Positions 27,573 to 37,238 are shown, counted from the stretch's first letter. The stretch: 64,000 nt of DNA from Saprospiraceae bacterium (GCA_013001595.1 JABDMH010000093.1:1-64000); one strand, 5' to 3'. Program-made: numbers and translations. Notes: generated by a model from the sequence alone, not told the origin.

Positions 27573-27592
27573 ACAGGCGCATTTATCACGCT

Positions 27593-28918
27593 ATGGCCAC
27601 ACCAGGAACGATTGCCTTTCACACGTTGGGATGTAAATTGAACTTTGCAGAATCCTCAGCGATCAAACGCCAGTTTGAACAACATGGCTATGCCGTGCGG
27701 TCTTTTGATGAGGGCGCAGACATTTATGTGATCAATACCTGCAGTGTCACTGATTTTGCCGATCGCAAATGCCGCAAAGCGGTAAGGCAAGCGCTGAAGA
27801 AGAACAATGAAGCTAAAGTGGTGGTTATCGGCTGCTATGCCCAGCTCAAACCTGAAGAAATTGCCAATATTGAAGGTGTGGACCTGGTGCTTGGTGCTGC
27901 AGAAAAGTTTCAGGTATTGTCGTATGTGGATCAGCTGGAGAACGTACCTGGCAAGGCCTGGGTAAAAGCCGGTGAGGTGAGTCAGGCCAATACCTTTGTC
28001 GATGCCTTCTCCTTTGGTGATCGAACTCGATCATTTCTTAAAGTACAGGACGGATGTGACTACAATTGCTCGTTTTGCACCATCCCTCAGGCACGTGGCC
28101 AAAGCCGGAGTGATCAGATCGACCAAATAGTGCGAAATGCGCAACACATAGCCGCCCAAGGCGCTAAAGAAATTGTGCTGACGGGAGTAAATATTGGAGA
28201 TTTTGGAAATGGTACAGCTGTAATCGAAGGACACAAAGCAAAGAAGGAAGCCCTATTCATAGACCTATTACGTGCCTTAGAGAAAGACGGCTCTGTACCT
28301 CGATTTCGTATTTCCTCGATTGAACCAAATCTCTGCACTGAGGAAATCATCGAATTTGTCGCTACTTCTAATCACATCATGCCACATTTTCATATGCCCC
28401 TGCAATCGGGTAATGATAAGCAATTGCATATGATGCGACGACGATACAAAAGATCATTGTATGCAGACAGAGTCCGGGCAATCAAACAATGGATGCCACA
28501 TGCTGCCATCGGTGTGGATGTCATCGTCGGATTTCCTGGTGAAACCGACGACGACTTTACCGAGACCAAACGATTCCTATCTTCTTTAGACATCACCTAT
28601 TTGCATGTGTTCACCTACTCAGAAAGGGCCAACACCCCGGCAATACAGATGGATGGAGTTGTACCCATGGAAGAACGAAGATCGAGGAATGCACAATTGA
28701 GGACACTCTCACTACGAAAACGACGCGATTTCTTTACCCAACATTTGGCTACAGGCCGACCAATCCTAATCGAACAAAGCAAGGAGGAGGGAAAACTCAC
28801 TGGATTCACGGACAACTACATCAAAATAGAATTGTCTGGCAGCAATGACTTGATCAACACCATACGCGAAGTAAAACTGGAATCGATCAATGGTGACCGG
28901 GTTATAGGTACATGTTGA
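27593..28918 (+). CDS. mtaB: tRNA t6A37 methylthiotransferase MtaB
   Basis: The 441-residue radical SAM enzyme converts t6A to ms2t6A at position 37 of ANN-decoding tRNAs. The N-terminal UPF0004 domain binds one 4Fe-4S cluster through Cys14 (HTLGCKLN), Cys50 (NTCSVT) and Cys81 (GCYAQ). The radical SAM domain has CDYNCSFC (Cys155, 159, 162). A C-terminal TRAM-like region ends at the stop. HTLGCKLN, VTDFADRKCR and the length place it in the MtaB branch rather than MiaB or RimO. It is a single gene divergent from the PLP enzyme and convergent with the small OM protein. Confidence 0.93.
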   Translation: MATPGTIAFHTLGCKLNFAESSAIKRQFEQHGYAVRSFDEGADIYVINTCSVTDFADRKCRKAVRQALKKNNEAKVVVIGCYAQLKPEEIANIEGVDLVLGAAEKFQVLSYVDQLENVPGKAWVKAGEVSQANTFVDAFSFGDRTRSFLKVQDGCDYNCSFCTIPQARGQSRSDQIDQIVRNAQHIAAQGAKEIVLTGVNIGDFGNGTAVIEGHKAKKEALFIDLLRALEKDGSVPRFRISSIEPNLCTEEIIEFVATSNHIMPHFHMPLQSGNDKQLHMMRRRYKRSLYADRVRAIKQWMPHAAIGVDVIVGFPGETDDDFTETKRFLSSLDITYLHVFTYSERANTPAIQMDGVVPMEERRSRNAQLRTLSLRKRRDFFTQHLATGRPILIEQSKEEGKLTGFTDNYIKIELSGSNDLINTIREVKLESINGDRVIGTC

Positions 28919-28943
28919 TCACATAGGGGAGGTGCACTATACT

Positions 28944-29537
28944 TCAAAAATGTACACCGGCCGTTAGGGTCATAATAAACGGCTTCTTTGCATCGGATCT
29001 ATCCTCCAAGAAATCACTCAAGCCAGGTTCTAGGCCCAGGTCGAGGGTGATGAATGATAGATCAATGCCGGTACTTCCTCGAAGCCCAAAAAAAGCAGTA
29101 TTCATATAGGCAAACCTAACGTTTCCCAGCACATTCGATACGTAGTTGAATGTCAGTCCGCCAGACAATCTCCAATTGATGCGATTTGTGGAAATTAGCC
29201 TGGTTTCTAATCCGGCCATCGCCTTCAGCACATCATAGCCATCCTGCACGGCAAAAAACTGAGTGGATTCGGGATGGTCTTGGGACAAAAAGTGTAGCCT
29301 AGAAAAGGAGGTACCCACTTTAAAGTAAAGATGGTCATCGGCGCCGAGTCGCATTTCAATACCCGCTGTATAACCAGCTTGGCTGCGATTCAATATCCCT
29401 TGTTGGTCGTCAAGTACATCTGCCCAGACCAACCCACCACTCAAAACTACACCGCCCGACTGCGCAGTTAGGGTAACTAATGAGCCAACTCCGATAAGTG
29501 CGAAAATTAAAAATGCTTCTATTGGTATTGTTCTCAT
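28944..29537 (-). CDS. Small outer-membrane beta-barrel protein, unknown
   Basis: The start is set at the ATG giving MRTIPIEAFLIFALIGVGSLVTLTAQ, a signal peptide; a further 13 upstream codons are open but lack coding character. The mature part of about 170 residues shows repeated alternating strands (YTAGIEMRLG, YFKVGTSFSR, WRLSGGLTFNYV, FGLRGSTGIDL, MTLTAGVHF). It ends in a terminal Phe, as expected for an outer-membrane barrel recognised by the BAM machinery. It resembles PorT/OmpW-like small barrels only in general form. Its stop faces that of mtaB, 25 bases away. Function is unknown. Confidence 0.75.
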   Translation of the reverse strand: MRTIPIEAFLIFALIGVGSLVTLTAQSGGVVLSGGLVWADVLDDQQGILNRSQAGYTAGIEMRLGADDHLYFKVGTSFSRLHFLSQDHPESTQFFAVQDGYDVLKAMAGLETRLISTNRINWRLSGGLTFNYVSNVLGNVRFAYMNTAFFGLRGSTGIDLSFITLDLGLEPGLSDFLEDRSDAKKPFIMTLTAGVHF

Positions 29538-29938
29538 TTTCCTCAGATGGAGTGCTGTCTGATACTCAGGCATCACCGAATCTCTGAAAATAATTCCCTG
29601 TATGTGGGTCGTCCGTTTTCAGAGCTGGACTTACCATCGAGAAAAAACAAATCATACAGTGGAGATGTCAAATGGCACAATATCCCAAAAAATAAGCGCC
29701 AGTATCTTTCGATCTGGCGCTTATTCACCCTTACAACAAAATTTGATTATGATAAGTCAGTATTACATTTTCTGACCTCTATTTAACCTGAACGTAAATT
29801 TTGCAATCTTGAGGTGATTGTCCAACCCCATATTCATGTGGTGTGCTTAAGTTTTAGGCCCTTCTTTCGATCTAGATATTTACGCTTTCTATGTCGATGG
29901 TTAATCCTATTTTTACCAACAAACGGATTATATACACT
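29538..29938. other. Divergent intergenic region with a strong hairpin
   Basis: This region lies between a minus-strand barrel gene and plus-strand lgt. Apart from the 12-bp hairpin annotated separately and an AT-rich stretch near 29760-29810, no gene is convincing. Both flanking genes need promoters here. The hairpin position does not fit a terminator for either gene. Confidence 0.5.
29691..29725 (-). terminator. Strong 12-bp hairpin with U-run on the minus strand, orphan
   Basis: AATAAGCGCCAG (29691-29702) and CTGGCGCTTATT (29714-29725) pair perfectly around an 11-base loop. On the minus strand the stem is followed by TTTTTT then GGGA, the form of a rho-independent terminator. No protein gene precedes it on that strand, so it may end a small unannotated transcript coming from 29726-29890. 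On the plus strand no T-run follows. Confidence 0.6.
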
Positions 29939-31117
29939 ATGTATCCAGATCTCTCTTATCTATTTAATGATCTTTTTGGTACGCCCGTAAACAACTGGCT
30001 ATCACTGATTAAGACCTTTGGTTTTATGTTAGCCTTGGCTTTTTTGGCAGCCAGTTATGTTTTTGGTCTGGAGTTAAGGCGAAAGGAAGCACAAGGTCTC
30101 CTCTCTCCCACCAAGGAAAAAATCAAGATGGGGTATGCAGCCACCCCTATGGAAATTGCCATCAATGCAATATTGGGATTCTTCATTGGCTTTAAGGTGG
30201 TCTACCTAGCCCAACATTATCAGCAGATCGGAGAAGACGTGTTCGGTTTCATCGCTTCAGGCACCGGAAATTGGCTTGGTGGCATTATTGGAGCCATATT
30301 ATTTGGAATCCTGCAGTGGTGGGGAAAGGAGCGTGAAAAACAGGCAAAGCCGGGGGTTAAAGAAGTGACCATCTATCCCCATGATCGCAATACCGACATT
30401 ACCATCAGAGCCGCAATATCAGGGATTCTGGGTGCCAAGCTCTTTGCCATTTTTGAAAGTGGAGAAAACATCCGGGCATTCTTTCGAGACCCCATCAACC
30501 AATTTTTTTCCGGCAGTGGGTTGGCTATATATGGGGGCCTCATTGTAGCTTTTGCCTATGTCTTCTGGTATGTGAGAAAAAAAGGTATGAAGCCCATCCA
30601 CATCATGGATGCCGCGGCACCTGCCATGATTATGGGATATGCAGTAGGTCGAATTGGATGCCAATTGTCTGGCGATGGAGACTGGGGCATCGTGAACACC
30701 CTTGCCCAACCTACCTGGTGGTTCTTACCCGATTGGATGTGGGCGTATGATTTTCCAAATAATGTGCTCAACCAAGGTGTGCTCATCGAGGGCTGCGAAG
30801 GACCCTATTGTCATAGATTGGCGGAACCCGTCTATCCTACGCCATTCTATGAAGTAGTGATGAGTCTACTCATATTCGTCATACTTTGGGTGTTGCGAAA
30901 GCGCATTCAGATAGCGGGCATGATATTTTTTATTTATGTCACGCTCAATGGTCTTGAACGCTTTTGGATAGAGAAAATCCGTGTCAATGACGAGATTCCT
31001 TTTCTCGGTATGAATCCTTCACAAGCAGAGATTATATCGACCCTGTTGTTTTTTATCGGCATTGGTGGTTGCGTCTACTTGTATCGGCGACATAAACAAA
31101 AGGTCATCGAGAAATAG
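29939..31117 (+). CDS. lgt: Prolipoprotein diacylglyceryl transferase
   Basis: The start is set at the ATG giving MYPDLSYLFNDLFG; the alternative 16 codons upstream are poorly coding. The 392-residue integral membrane protein has about seven helices. It carries the Lgt signature GRIGCQLSGDGDWGI near residue 237, where Bacteroidota enzymes replace the usual GNFINGE-like loop, and a YPTPFYEV segment. It transfers diacylglycerol from phosphatidylglycerol to the lipobox cysteine of preprolipoproteins, the first step of lipoprotein maturation, here serving lipoproteins like those at 21.9 and 46.9 kb. It is longer than the E. coli enzyme (291 residues), as is common in this phylum. Confidence 0.9.
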   Translation: MYPDLSYLFNDLFGTPVNNWLSLIKTFGFMLALAFLAASYVFGLELRRKEAQGLLSPTKEKIKMGYAATPMEIAINAILGFFIGFKVVYLAQHYQQIGEDVFGFIASGTGNWLGGIIGAILFGILQWWGKEREKQAKPGVKEVTIYPHDRNTDITIRAAISGILGAKLFAIFESGENIRAFFRDPINQFFSGSGLAIYGGLIVAFAYVFWYVRKKGMKPIHIMDAAAPAMIMGYAVGRIGCQLSGDGDWGIVNTLAQPTWWFLPDWMWAYDFPNNVLNQGVLIEGCEGPYCHRLAEPVYPTPFYEVVMSLLIFVILWVLRKRIQIAGMIFFIYVTLNGLERFWIEKIRVNDEIPFLGMNPSQAEIISTLLFFIGIGGCVYLYRRHKQKVIEK

Positions 31118-31171
31118 CACAGCCTCAGCTCGAGAGATCTTGTATCTAAATTCCTTGGAAAATCTACTCGG

Positions 31172-32311
31172 ATGCGAATTCTGGTCAATGCACGATTTCT
31201 TATCAAAGGACAGCTAGAGGGAATTGGCCTATATTCTTATGAAATTCTTCGCCGGATGGTTTGTAATCAACCAGAAGATCATTTCATCTTCTGCTTTGAC
31301 AGGCCATATGATCGCTCTTTTGTTTTTGCAGATAATGTCACACCCATTATAGTTCATCCTCCTGCTAGACACCCACTGCTGTTTATCTGGTGGTTTGAGA
31401 TCGGCATTCGCACCGCATATAGACAACATCATGCCGATGTTTTTTTCTCGCCCGATGGATTCTTATCCCTGTCAGAGCGTGTTCAAAAGCAAGTCTTGGT
31501 CATCCATGACCTGGCCTACATACATTATCCCCAGCAGGTAGGATTTGTCGAGCGGTGGTACTACCGCTATTTTATGCCAAAGTTCATCCATATAGCAGAC
31601 AAGATTATTACCGTTTCGCAAGCATCTGCCAATGACATCGCAACACATTTTCCCCATGTAGCTGGAAAAACCAACGTGATTTACAATGGAGGTCGATCCC
31701 TATTTACTAATCAGGAAAATCCCCTTCAAGTGCATGCCGAAATTGGTTTCGGCACAGACAAAGATTATTTTCTTGTAATAGGTGCCATACATCCACGCAA
31801 AAATCTGGCTCGTACCCTAATTGCTTACCGGCATTTTCGCGACCAAAGCAAGAGAAAAACTAAGTTGCTGATTGTAGGTAGGAAGGCATGGAAAACTAAA
31901 TCGCTTGAATCAACGTATGCTGGACACCCATATAAAGCTGACATCTCCTTTTTAGGATTCGTCTCAAACGATAAGTTGGGTCAATTGTTATCTGGAGCCA
32001 AGGGCCTCATTTTCGTTTCACTCTTCGAAGGATTTGGGCTGCCAATCATCGAAGCCATGCAAGCCGGTGTACCAGTGATTACCTCCAATAGATCTGCTAT
32101 GAAAGAAATCGCTGGCCAAGCGGCCATCTTAGTCGATCCTGAGCGTACTGATGAGATTGCTCAGGCCATGGTGACTTTGCTAGAAAGTGAGCAAATCGTA
32201 AAGTCGCTGATCACTAAGGGGTTAGCGCGGGCCCGACGCTTTAGCTGGGATTCAGCCGCCTTGCAAGTCTCAGACATAATCAGGGAACTAGTGACTTCGG
32301 GCAAGGCTTGA
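31172..32311 (+). CDS. Glycosyltransferase family 4 (GT-B fold)
   Basis: The 379-residue cytosolic protein has the two Rossmann-like domains of a GT-B enzyme. The N-terminal acceptor domain starts MRILVNARFLIKGQLEGIG. The C-terminal nucleotide-sugar domain has HPRKNLARTL, FLGFVSNDKLGQLLSGA and the EX7E motif EGFGLPIIE near residue 285, then GVPVITSNRSAMKEIAG. It retains the configuration of the donor sugar; donor and acceptor are unknown. It follows lgt by 54 bases on the same strand and precedes nadB, so the three may be co-transcribed. Confidence 0.87.
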   Translation: MRILVNARFLIKGQLEGIGLYSYEILRRMVCNQPEDHFIFCFDRPYDRSFVFADNVTPIIVHPPARHPLLFIWWFEIGIRTAYRQHHADVFFSPDGFLSLSERVQKQVLVIHDLAYIHYPQQVGFVERWYYRYFMPKFIHIADKIITVSQASANDIATHFPHVAGKTNVIYNGGRSLFTNQENPLQVHAEIGFGTDKDYFLVIGAIHPRKNLARTLIAYRHFRDQSKRKTKLLIVGRKAWKTKSLESTYAGHPYKADISFLGFVSNDKLGQLLSGAKGLIFVSLFEGFGLPIIEAMQAGVPVITSNRSAMKEIAGQAAILVDPERTDEIAQAMVTLLESEQIVKSLITKGLARARRFSWDSAALQVSDIIRELVTSGKA

Positions 32312-32365
32312 TCAGCCATTTCTCAACGATTTCCTACTTTTGATTTCTACCTAAATTCAACCTGG

Positions 32366-33964
32366 GTGCATCAAACAGACATATTGGTGATCGGCGCCGG
32401 AGTGGCTGGACTCACTTTCGCCATAAAGACCGCACAAGAAAGACCTGACATTCATATACTGGTTATTACGAAATCGAAGATTGACGAAACCAATACCAGC
32501 TATGCACAAGGTGGTATTGCTGCTGTCTGGAATCATCAAGTAGATGACTATGCAAAACATATAGCCGATACTTTAGATGCCGGGGACGACCTTTGCAATG
32601 AGCAAGTGGTAGAAATCGTGGTCAAGGAAGGCCCGGAGCGCGTCAAGGAATTGATCCGGATGGGTGCCAAGTTTGATAAGCACAAGGGTAAATTTGATCT
32701 GGGAAAGGAAGGTGGGCATTCGGAAAACCGGATCCTGCATTATAAGGACATCACTGGGTGGGAAATTCAACGCACCCTCATCGATAAAGCCAAAAGCTAT
32801 AGCAACATTGAGATTAGAGAACACATCTATGCAATCGACCTATTATCTCAACATCATCTGGGGTATGTAGTGACGCGAGTCACTCCCGACATCACTTGCT
32901 ACGGAGCTTATATACTAAATCGTGAAACCAATGCGATTGAGACCATTACTGCCAAGGTTACCGTGGTGGCTAGTGGCGGAGCGGGTCAAGTCTACCGCAA
33001 CACGACCAATCCAACCATTGCAACTGGAGACGGAATCGCGATGGCATATCGGGCCAAGTGCCGCCTAGAGAATATGGAATTCGTACAATTTCACCCTACT
33101 GCCTTATATAATCCAGCTGGTGAAAATCCAGACTTTCTCGTATCGGAGGCCGTCAGAGGTTTTGGTGCCATCCTCAAAACCAGTGATGGTAAACCATTCA
33201 TGCAGAAGTATGATGAACGAGAATCGCTTGCTCCCCGTGACATTGTAGCGCGAGCAATCGATAACGAGATGAAGATCCGTGGTGATGACTTTGTATCGCT
33301 CGATTGCAGACATTTGGAGAAGGAGGCCTTCACCACCCACTTTCCCACCATCTATGACAAGTGCATGAGCTTAGGCATAGATGCCATGAAAGACATGATC
33401 CCGGTAGTGCCTGCTTGTCACTATATGTGCGGTGGAATTAAGGTCAATACCTGGGGCAGGTCATCCGTTCAGCATCTATACGCCATTGGTGAATGCACCT
33501 CCACCGGCCTGCATGGTGCCAACCGTTTGGCCTCCAACTCGCTACTGGAAGGATTGGTATTCGCCCATCGTGCTGCGCATGACGTCATACAACACATTGA
33601 TAAGGTCGTGCCACAGAACAATATTCCTGATTGGGATGCGGAGGGTACATCTGAGCCCAAAGAGATGGTATTGATTACTCAGAGCTGGAAAGAACTCAAG
33701 GAGATCATGAGCAGCTATGTAGGTATAGTACGCAATAATGTTCGACTCAGAAGAGCCAACTCCAGGCTTCACCTATTGTACCGGGAAACAGAAGCACTCT
33801 ATCAGGACACCATCCTTTCTCCCCAATTGTTTGAACTGAGAAACCTAATCACGATCGGATATTTAATCACGAAGTCTGCAGAGATGCGCAAAGAGAGTCG
33901 AGGTCTACACTACACGACAGATTATCCCAAAAAACTAGCATTTTTAGATGTAACCATTCTATAG
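32366..33964 (+). CDS. nadB: L-aspartate oxidase
   Basis: The 532-residue flavoprotein starts with GTG; the coding frame begins at VHQTDILVIGAGVAGLTFA, with the FAD-binding GxGxxG at residues 10-15. It carries NTSYAQGGIAAVW, the catalytic-site region FVQFHPTALYNP, SEAVRGFGA and HYMCGGIKVNTWGR, and ends with the NadB helical tail (MRKESRGLHYTTDYP). It oxidises L-aspartate to iminoaspartate in the first step of bacterial NAD synthesis, with quinone, fumarate or oxygen as acceptor. nadA and nadC are not in this window. HYMCGG and ESRG support NadB over succinate dehydrogenase. Confidence 0.93.
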   Translation: MHQTDILVIGAGVAGLTFAIKTAQERPDIHILVITKSKIDETNTSYAQGGIAAVWNHQVDDYAKHIADTLDAGDDLCNEQVVEIVVKEGPERVKELIRMGAKFDKHKGKFDLGKEGGHSENRILHYKDITGWEIQRTLIDKAKSYSNIEIREHIYAIDLLSQHHLGYVVTRVTPDITCYGAYILNRETNAIETITAKVTVVASGGAGQVYRNTTNPTIATGDGIAMAYRAKCRLENMEFVQFHPTALYNPAGENPDFLVSEAVRGFGAILKTSDGKPFMQKYDERESLAPRDIVARAIDNEMKIRGDDFVSLDCRHLEKEAFTTHFPTIYDKCMSLGIDAMKDMIPVVPACHYMCGGIKVNTWGRSSVQHLYAIGECTSTGLHGANRLASNSLLEGLVFAHRAAHDVIQHIDKVVPQNNIPDWDAEGTSEPKEMVLITQSWKELKEIMSSYVGIVRNNVRLRRANSRLHLLYRETEALYQDTILSPQLFELRNLITIGYLITKSAEMRKESRGLHYTTDYPKKLAFLDVTIL

Positions 33965-33993
33965 TGAGCGTTGATTCAGAATTCGATCAATAG

Positions 33994-35034
33994 TTATCGA
34001 TCAAGGTTTAAGGAATCTTGATAGTTTTGAAGTTCATCCCATCGGCCTGCTGCCGCCAACTGCGCTTGCTTAGGCCAAGTGGCAGGATCATGACTTCTGA
34101 ACCGCTCGCCAGCTGCATGTAGAATCTCTCTGAGGTGATTTACATCCGTATTTGCCAATGTTGACCATCGGTTGATGCTCTGTCCGTAGAGTAGCATCTG
34201 GACTTTCCTGCCAATGCCGGCTATTTTGGTAAGATCATCGGAGCCCGATTCTTCACCAATCTGGCCATGGTCAGGATTACTGCCAAGCTCATCTGAATTT
34301 CCACCATGTAAAAAATCCAGGTATTCACGAAGTTTAGTCCATTCACCATCCGCTGCCATTCTTGCTTGCTTGGGCCAGCTACTGGGGTTGAGCGATCCAA
34401 ATTTTTCTCCTCCCTGCTCCAGGATGCTTTGTATTTGTGGAACCGAAGTGCTTCCCAATTGTCGCCATGTATGAATGCTATGATTTTGTAGAAGTTCTGC
34501 TGTCAAAGGTCCAATACCTTCAATGAGCTGCAAGTCATCTTCCCGAACTGGCTTGCCAAACACACCTTCGGCCGTCTGAGCATCAAAGGCAATCATTCCT
34601 GCACCAGCGATATCGGCTGCCAAACTCGCAATTAGCAAATCATCGATTTGTGGAGTCGTCTCTGCAACAACTTCTTCTGGGCTGGATATATCAGGAAATT
34701 CCAGACCATGGTCCAATACTGGCCTGGATCCTTCTCTTTCGAATCGACTAAGTTGCGCTCCCATTGCAGCATTCTCTCCCTTCACTTTTACAATCGCAGC
34801 ATTACAACTTTCTAAATCGCCTTCCAGGTTGGTGATCCTTGATTTTGTTGACCTAAGTTGTTTTTCAAGCTCATTGATCATATTCATTCGCTTCTGACCG
34901 TAGATCAACTGATGCATGAACCATCCTAGTAAGAACATACCCAGACAAATGAGTAATATCTCAATGCTGTGCGTCGTGAAAGATCCAGTTCCCGGACTAG
35001 TTATGGGATTTTGAATTTGTAATAATCCGATCAT
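33994..35034 (-). CDS. Membrane protein with coiled coil and two helix-hairpin-helix-like repeats
   Basis: The 346-residue protein has an N-terminal transmembrane helix (about 25-43) and a coiled coil at about 50-110 (MINELEKQLRSTKSRITNLEG). Two tandem copies of a roughly 90-residue unit follow. Each opens with a helix-hairpin-helix core (LQLIEGIGPLTAELL and LTKIAGIGRKVQMLL) and closes with FGSLNPSSWPKQARMAADGEW or FRSHDPATWPKQAQLAAAGRW. The cores resemble the DUF4332/HhH fold that in other proteins binds DNA or protein. It lies 20 bases after the OmpA gene on the same strand. Membrane anchoring of a possible DNA-binding or scaffold domain is inference. Confidence 0.75.
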   Translation of the reverse strand: MIGLLQIQNPITSPGTGSFTTHSIEILLICLGMFLLGWFMHQLIYGQKRMNMINELEKQLRSTKSRITNLEGDLESCNAAIVKVKGENAAMGAQLSRFEREGSRPVLDHGLEFPDISSPEEVVAETTPQIDDLLIASLAADIAGAGMIAFDAQTAEGVFGKPVREDDLQLIEGIGPLTAELLQNHSIHTWRQLGSTSVPQIQSILEQGGEKFGSLNPSSWPKQARMAADGEWTKLREYLDFLHGGNSDELGSNPDHGQIGEESGSDDLTKIAGIGRKVQMLLYGQSINRWSTLANTDVNHLREILHAAGERFRSHDPATWPKQAQLAAAGRWDELQNYQDSLNLDR

Positions 35035-35054
35035 AAAGCGAAGATCCTATTTTT

Positions 35055-35903
35055 CTATTCAATGATTGTCAGTTCAACTCGTCGATTCATTCTCCTACCT
35101 TGCGGTGTTGTGTTATCAGCAATGGGCCTAAGCTCTCCTTGTGAAGAAGTAATGATGCGATCGGGGTCCAACCCTATCCGCACCAACAACCGCTCAATGG
35201 CATCTGCCCGCATATGACCCAATCGCTCATTTCTGGCGGTACTGGCACTGCTATCAGTATGTCCCACCAGACTCACCTTCCCATCTGTTTGAGATAGGTA
35301 TTGCACTAGGTCTTGCAAATATTCGTCCAGTTCCTCATTGTCCAGCATTTGATTGGATGCATGTGGAAAATTAATGATCATACGACCCTCGAACTCGCGT
35401 ACAGATCTATTGTTAATGATTCTGCGTATGGCAAAAGCAGCATACGGATCATTGGATGCGAGGGTGTCTTCGACAAGCTCATCTTTGACATTAAACCGAT
35501 CCGCTGTCAATTGGGGAAATAAGGACCGAATTTGATGTGCGCGGGCTAAACCCAAGCTACTGAAAGCTGTTTGATTTTGTTCTTGCTCTGCATACTTGCC
35601 GATGATTTCAAGTTTGTCATTTGGCCCTAACTGATCCGAGATAGAATCTAAAAACGCTGGCAGTCCATCGCCCTTCAAGAAGACAGTATCCGACCAGGTG
35701 AATAATAGGGGATCCGTCGCAGCCACTTTTTCTGAAAACATAGTGTCTCGCTTATTATCTGTGAGTGGAGCTTCATATTCACTCATAGCCGGATTTAAGC
35801 TGGCATATGTACCAAAGGGACATACCTGTTTGTGGGGACAAACGTACCACCACCAGGACAATAGAAAAAACAAGAAAGTTAAGACCGAAATTGCAATTTT
35901 CAT
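35055..35903 (-). CDS. OmpA-family protein with two OmpA-like domains
   Basis: The start is set at the ATG giving MKIAISVLTFLFFLLSWWWYVC, an N-terminal anchor or signal; 21 codons upstream are open but uncharacteristic. The 282-residue product has a degenerate first OmpA-like domain (about 85-160) and a canonical second one at the C-terminus. The second shows VSLVGHTDSSASTARNERLG, ARADAIERLL-type helix and GRRMNRRVELTI, the peptidoglycan-binding pattern. The hydrophobic N-terminus without a clear cleavage site suggests an inner-membrane anchor. It heads a probable two-gene unit with the HhH-repeat protein, which would place that partner near the cell wall. Confidence 0.85.
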   Translation of the reverse strand: MKIAISVLTFLFFLLSWWWYVCPHKQVCPFGTYASLNPAMSEYEAPLTDNKRDTMFSEKVAATDPLLFTWSDTVFLKGDGLPAFLDSISDQLGPNDKLEIIGKYAEQEQNQTAFSSLGLARAHQIRSLFPQLTADRFNVKDELVEDTLASNDPYAAFAIRRIINNRSVREFEGRMIINFPHASNQMLDNEELDEYLQDLVQYLSQTDGKVSLVGHTDSSASTARNERLGHMRADAIERLLVRIGLDPDRIITSSQGELRPIADNTTPQGRRMNRRVELTIIE

Positions 35904-36033
35904 GTAGACATAGTGACGCAAGTTTGAAGATAAGCAATTATCTGGGGAAAGGATTCCAGCCGCCATGATGTAAATCCTTGATGCTAAATGGTTTAAATCA
36001 AGTCAATCCGCCTAATCGTAAGCATTGTGCATA

Positions 36034-36333
36034 TCAGTGCTCCATCTCATAGATTAAAAGTCGCTCCCTGGCAATTCCCAGTTGTTGCTCCAACTCGTCA
36101 ATGCGTTCTAGCAGATTAAAAATAATGTCAATGCCTTCAACATTGACATTTAGGTCATGATGTAATCTGAGCACCTTCTCCAGAGTGCTCACTTCCTCCT
36201 CATGTAAGTACCAGCGATCATCTAGTTGATGCAATTTTATCAAACCGACATCATGAAGTCGAGATACGAAATTTACTTCGATGGTGTAGTGGTGGCAAAC
36301 TTCCCGTATTAGCAAATATTCTTTGGTATTCAT
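36034..36333 (-). CDS. cbpM: CbpM-like chaperone modulator, MerR-type fold
   Basis: The 99-residue protein has a MerR-like helical N-terminus ([26 protein letters not shown]), then a central basic/acidic segment, and a C-terminal coiled helix ([20 protein letters not shown]). This is the CbpM form that binds the J-domain of CbpA and inhibits it. It overlaps the cbpA stop by four bases (ATGA), in the order cbpA then cbpM, as in many bacteria. Family match is through architecture and gene context rather than strong motifs, but the overlap with a CbpA-type DnaJ makes it likely. Confidence 0.8.
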   Translation of the reverse strand: MNTKEYLLIREVCHHYTIEVNFVSRLHDVGLIKLHQLDDRWYLHEEEVSTLEKVLRLHHDLNVNVEGIDIIFNLLERIDELEQQLGIARERLLIYEMEH

Positions 36334-37238
36334 GATGTTTGCATGTTTCGAAGCTCAATGAGAAGACTTTGTTGCTTAGGGGACAAATGAGTGGGTATAT
36401 CAACATGGTATGTGATGATCAGATCACCTCTGTCGTCGTCGCGCTTATATTTAGGGAATCCTTTTCCTTTCAGCTTGACCTTGGTTCCATTCTGTGTTCC
36501 CGGAGGTACGGTCAGTTTAACTCTGCCATCTAAAGTATCAACATAAAGCTCGCCCCCAAGTAATGCTGTGAAGAGATCAATGTGCTGCGTTTTGAATAAA
36601 TTGGCTTTCTCTCGCCTAAAGGAGGTATTGTTGTCGATGGAAAAAGTAATCATCAGATCACCTGGAGGTCCACCATTGACCCCTGCACCACCATGTCCCT
36701 TTATGCGAATTTCCTGGCCATCTCGGACACCTGCAGGAATGGTGAGGCGAATATTTTTTCCCCCTACATTTAGAGTGCGCTTGTGTGTCCTATACACATC
36801 CATAAGATTCAAGTGCAATTCTGCTTGATAATCTTGACCTCGATATCTTACCTGGCCATAACCCCTACTACTGCTCCTACCACCAAACATAGACTCAAAA
36901 AAATCAGAAAATTCGTGCTCTGAGAAGTCCTCACCTGAGAAAGTAGGCCCAGATCTTTGCCGATTGGCACGACGTTGTCCCTGCTCTCTTCTAGCTTGCT
37001 CAAATGCTTCAGCATGCTCCCAGTCCTTTCCATATTGATCATACTTCTTGCGGTTCTCAGGATTACTCAACACTTCATTAGCTTCGTTTACCGCTTTAAA
37101 TTTTTTCTCCGCCTCCTTATCGTTGGGATTGAGATCTGGATGGAATTTTCTGGCCAGCTTACGATACGCCTTTTTAATCTCCTGTTCAGTTGCTGTCTTA
37201 CTGACGCCAAGAATTTTATAATAATCTATATATGCCAT
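36330..37238 (-). CDS. cbpA: CbpA/DnaJ-class co-chaperone
   Basis: The 302-residue protein has an N-terminal J domain, with the HPD motif at 33-35 ([10 protein letters not shown]), followed by a Gly/Phe/Arg linker (about 70-115) and two C-terminal DnaJ substrate-binding domains. It lacks the zinc-finger repeats of DnaJ, so it is of the CbpA class. The C-terminal domains show [20 protein letters not shown] and [21 protein letters not shown]. It stimulates DnaK ATPase under stress. It is coupled to cbpM by a four-base overlap. The promoter is probably in the AT-rich 130 bases upstream, but no certain element was identified. Confidence 0.92.
   Translation of the reverse strand: MAYIDYYKILGVSKTATEQEIKKAYRKLARKFHPDLNPNDKEAEKKFKAVNEANEVLSNPENRKKYDQYGKDWEHAEAFEQARREQGQRRANRQRSGPTFSGEDFSEHEFSDFFESMFGGRSSSRGYGQVRYRGQDYQAELHLNLMDVYRTHKRTLNVGGKNIRLTIPAGVRDGQEIRIKGHGGAGVNGGPPGDLMITFSIDNNTSFRREKANLFKTQHIDLFTALLGGELYVDTLDGRVKLTVPPGTQNGTKVKLKGKGFPKYKRDDDRGDLIITYHVDIPTHLSPKQQSLLIELRNMQTS

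Noticed and set aside
27517-27582. Longer start for the PLP enzyme at 27582
   Set aside because: It would leave only 10 bases to the divergent mtaB start and adds residues absent from homologues.
29547-29786. 79-codon plus-strand ORF before lgt
   Set aside because: It runs through the hairpin and has no domain or coding pattern.
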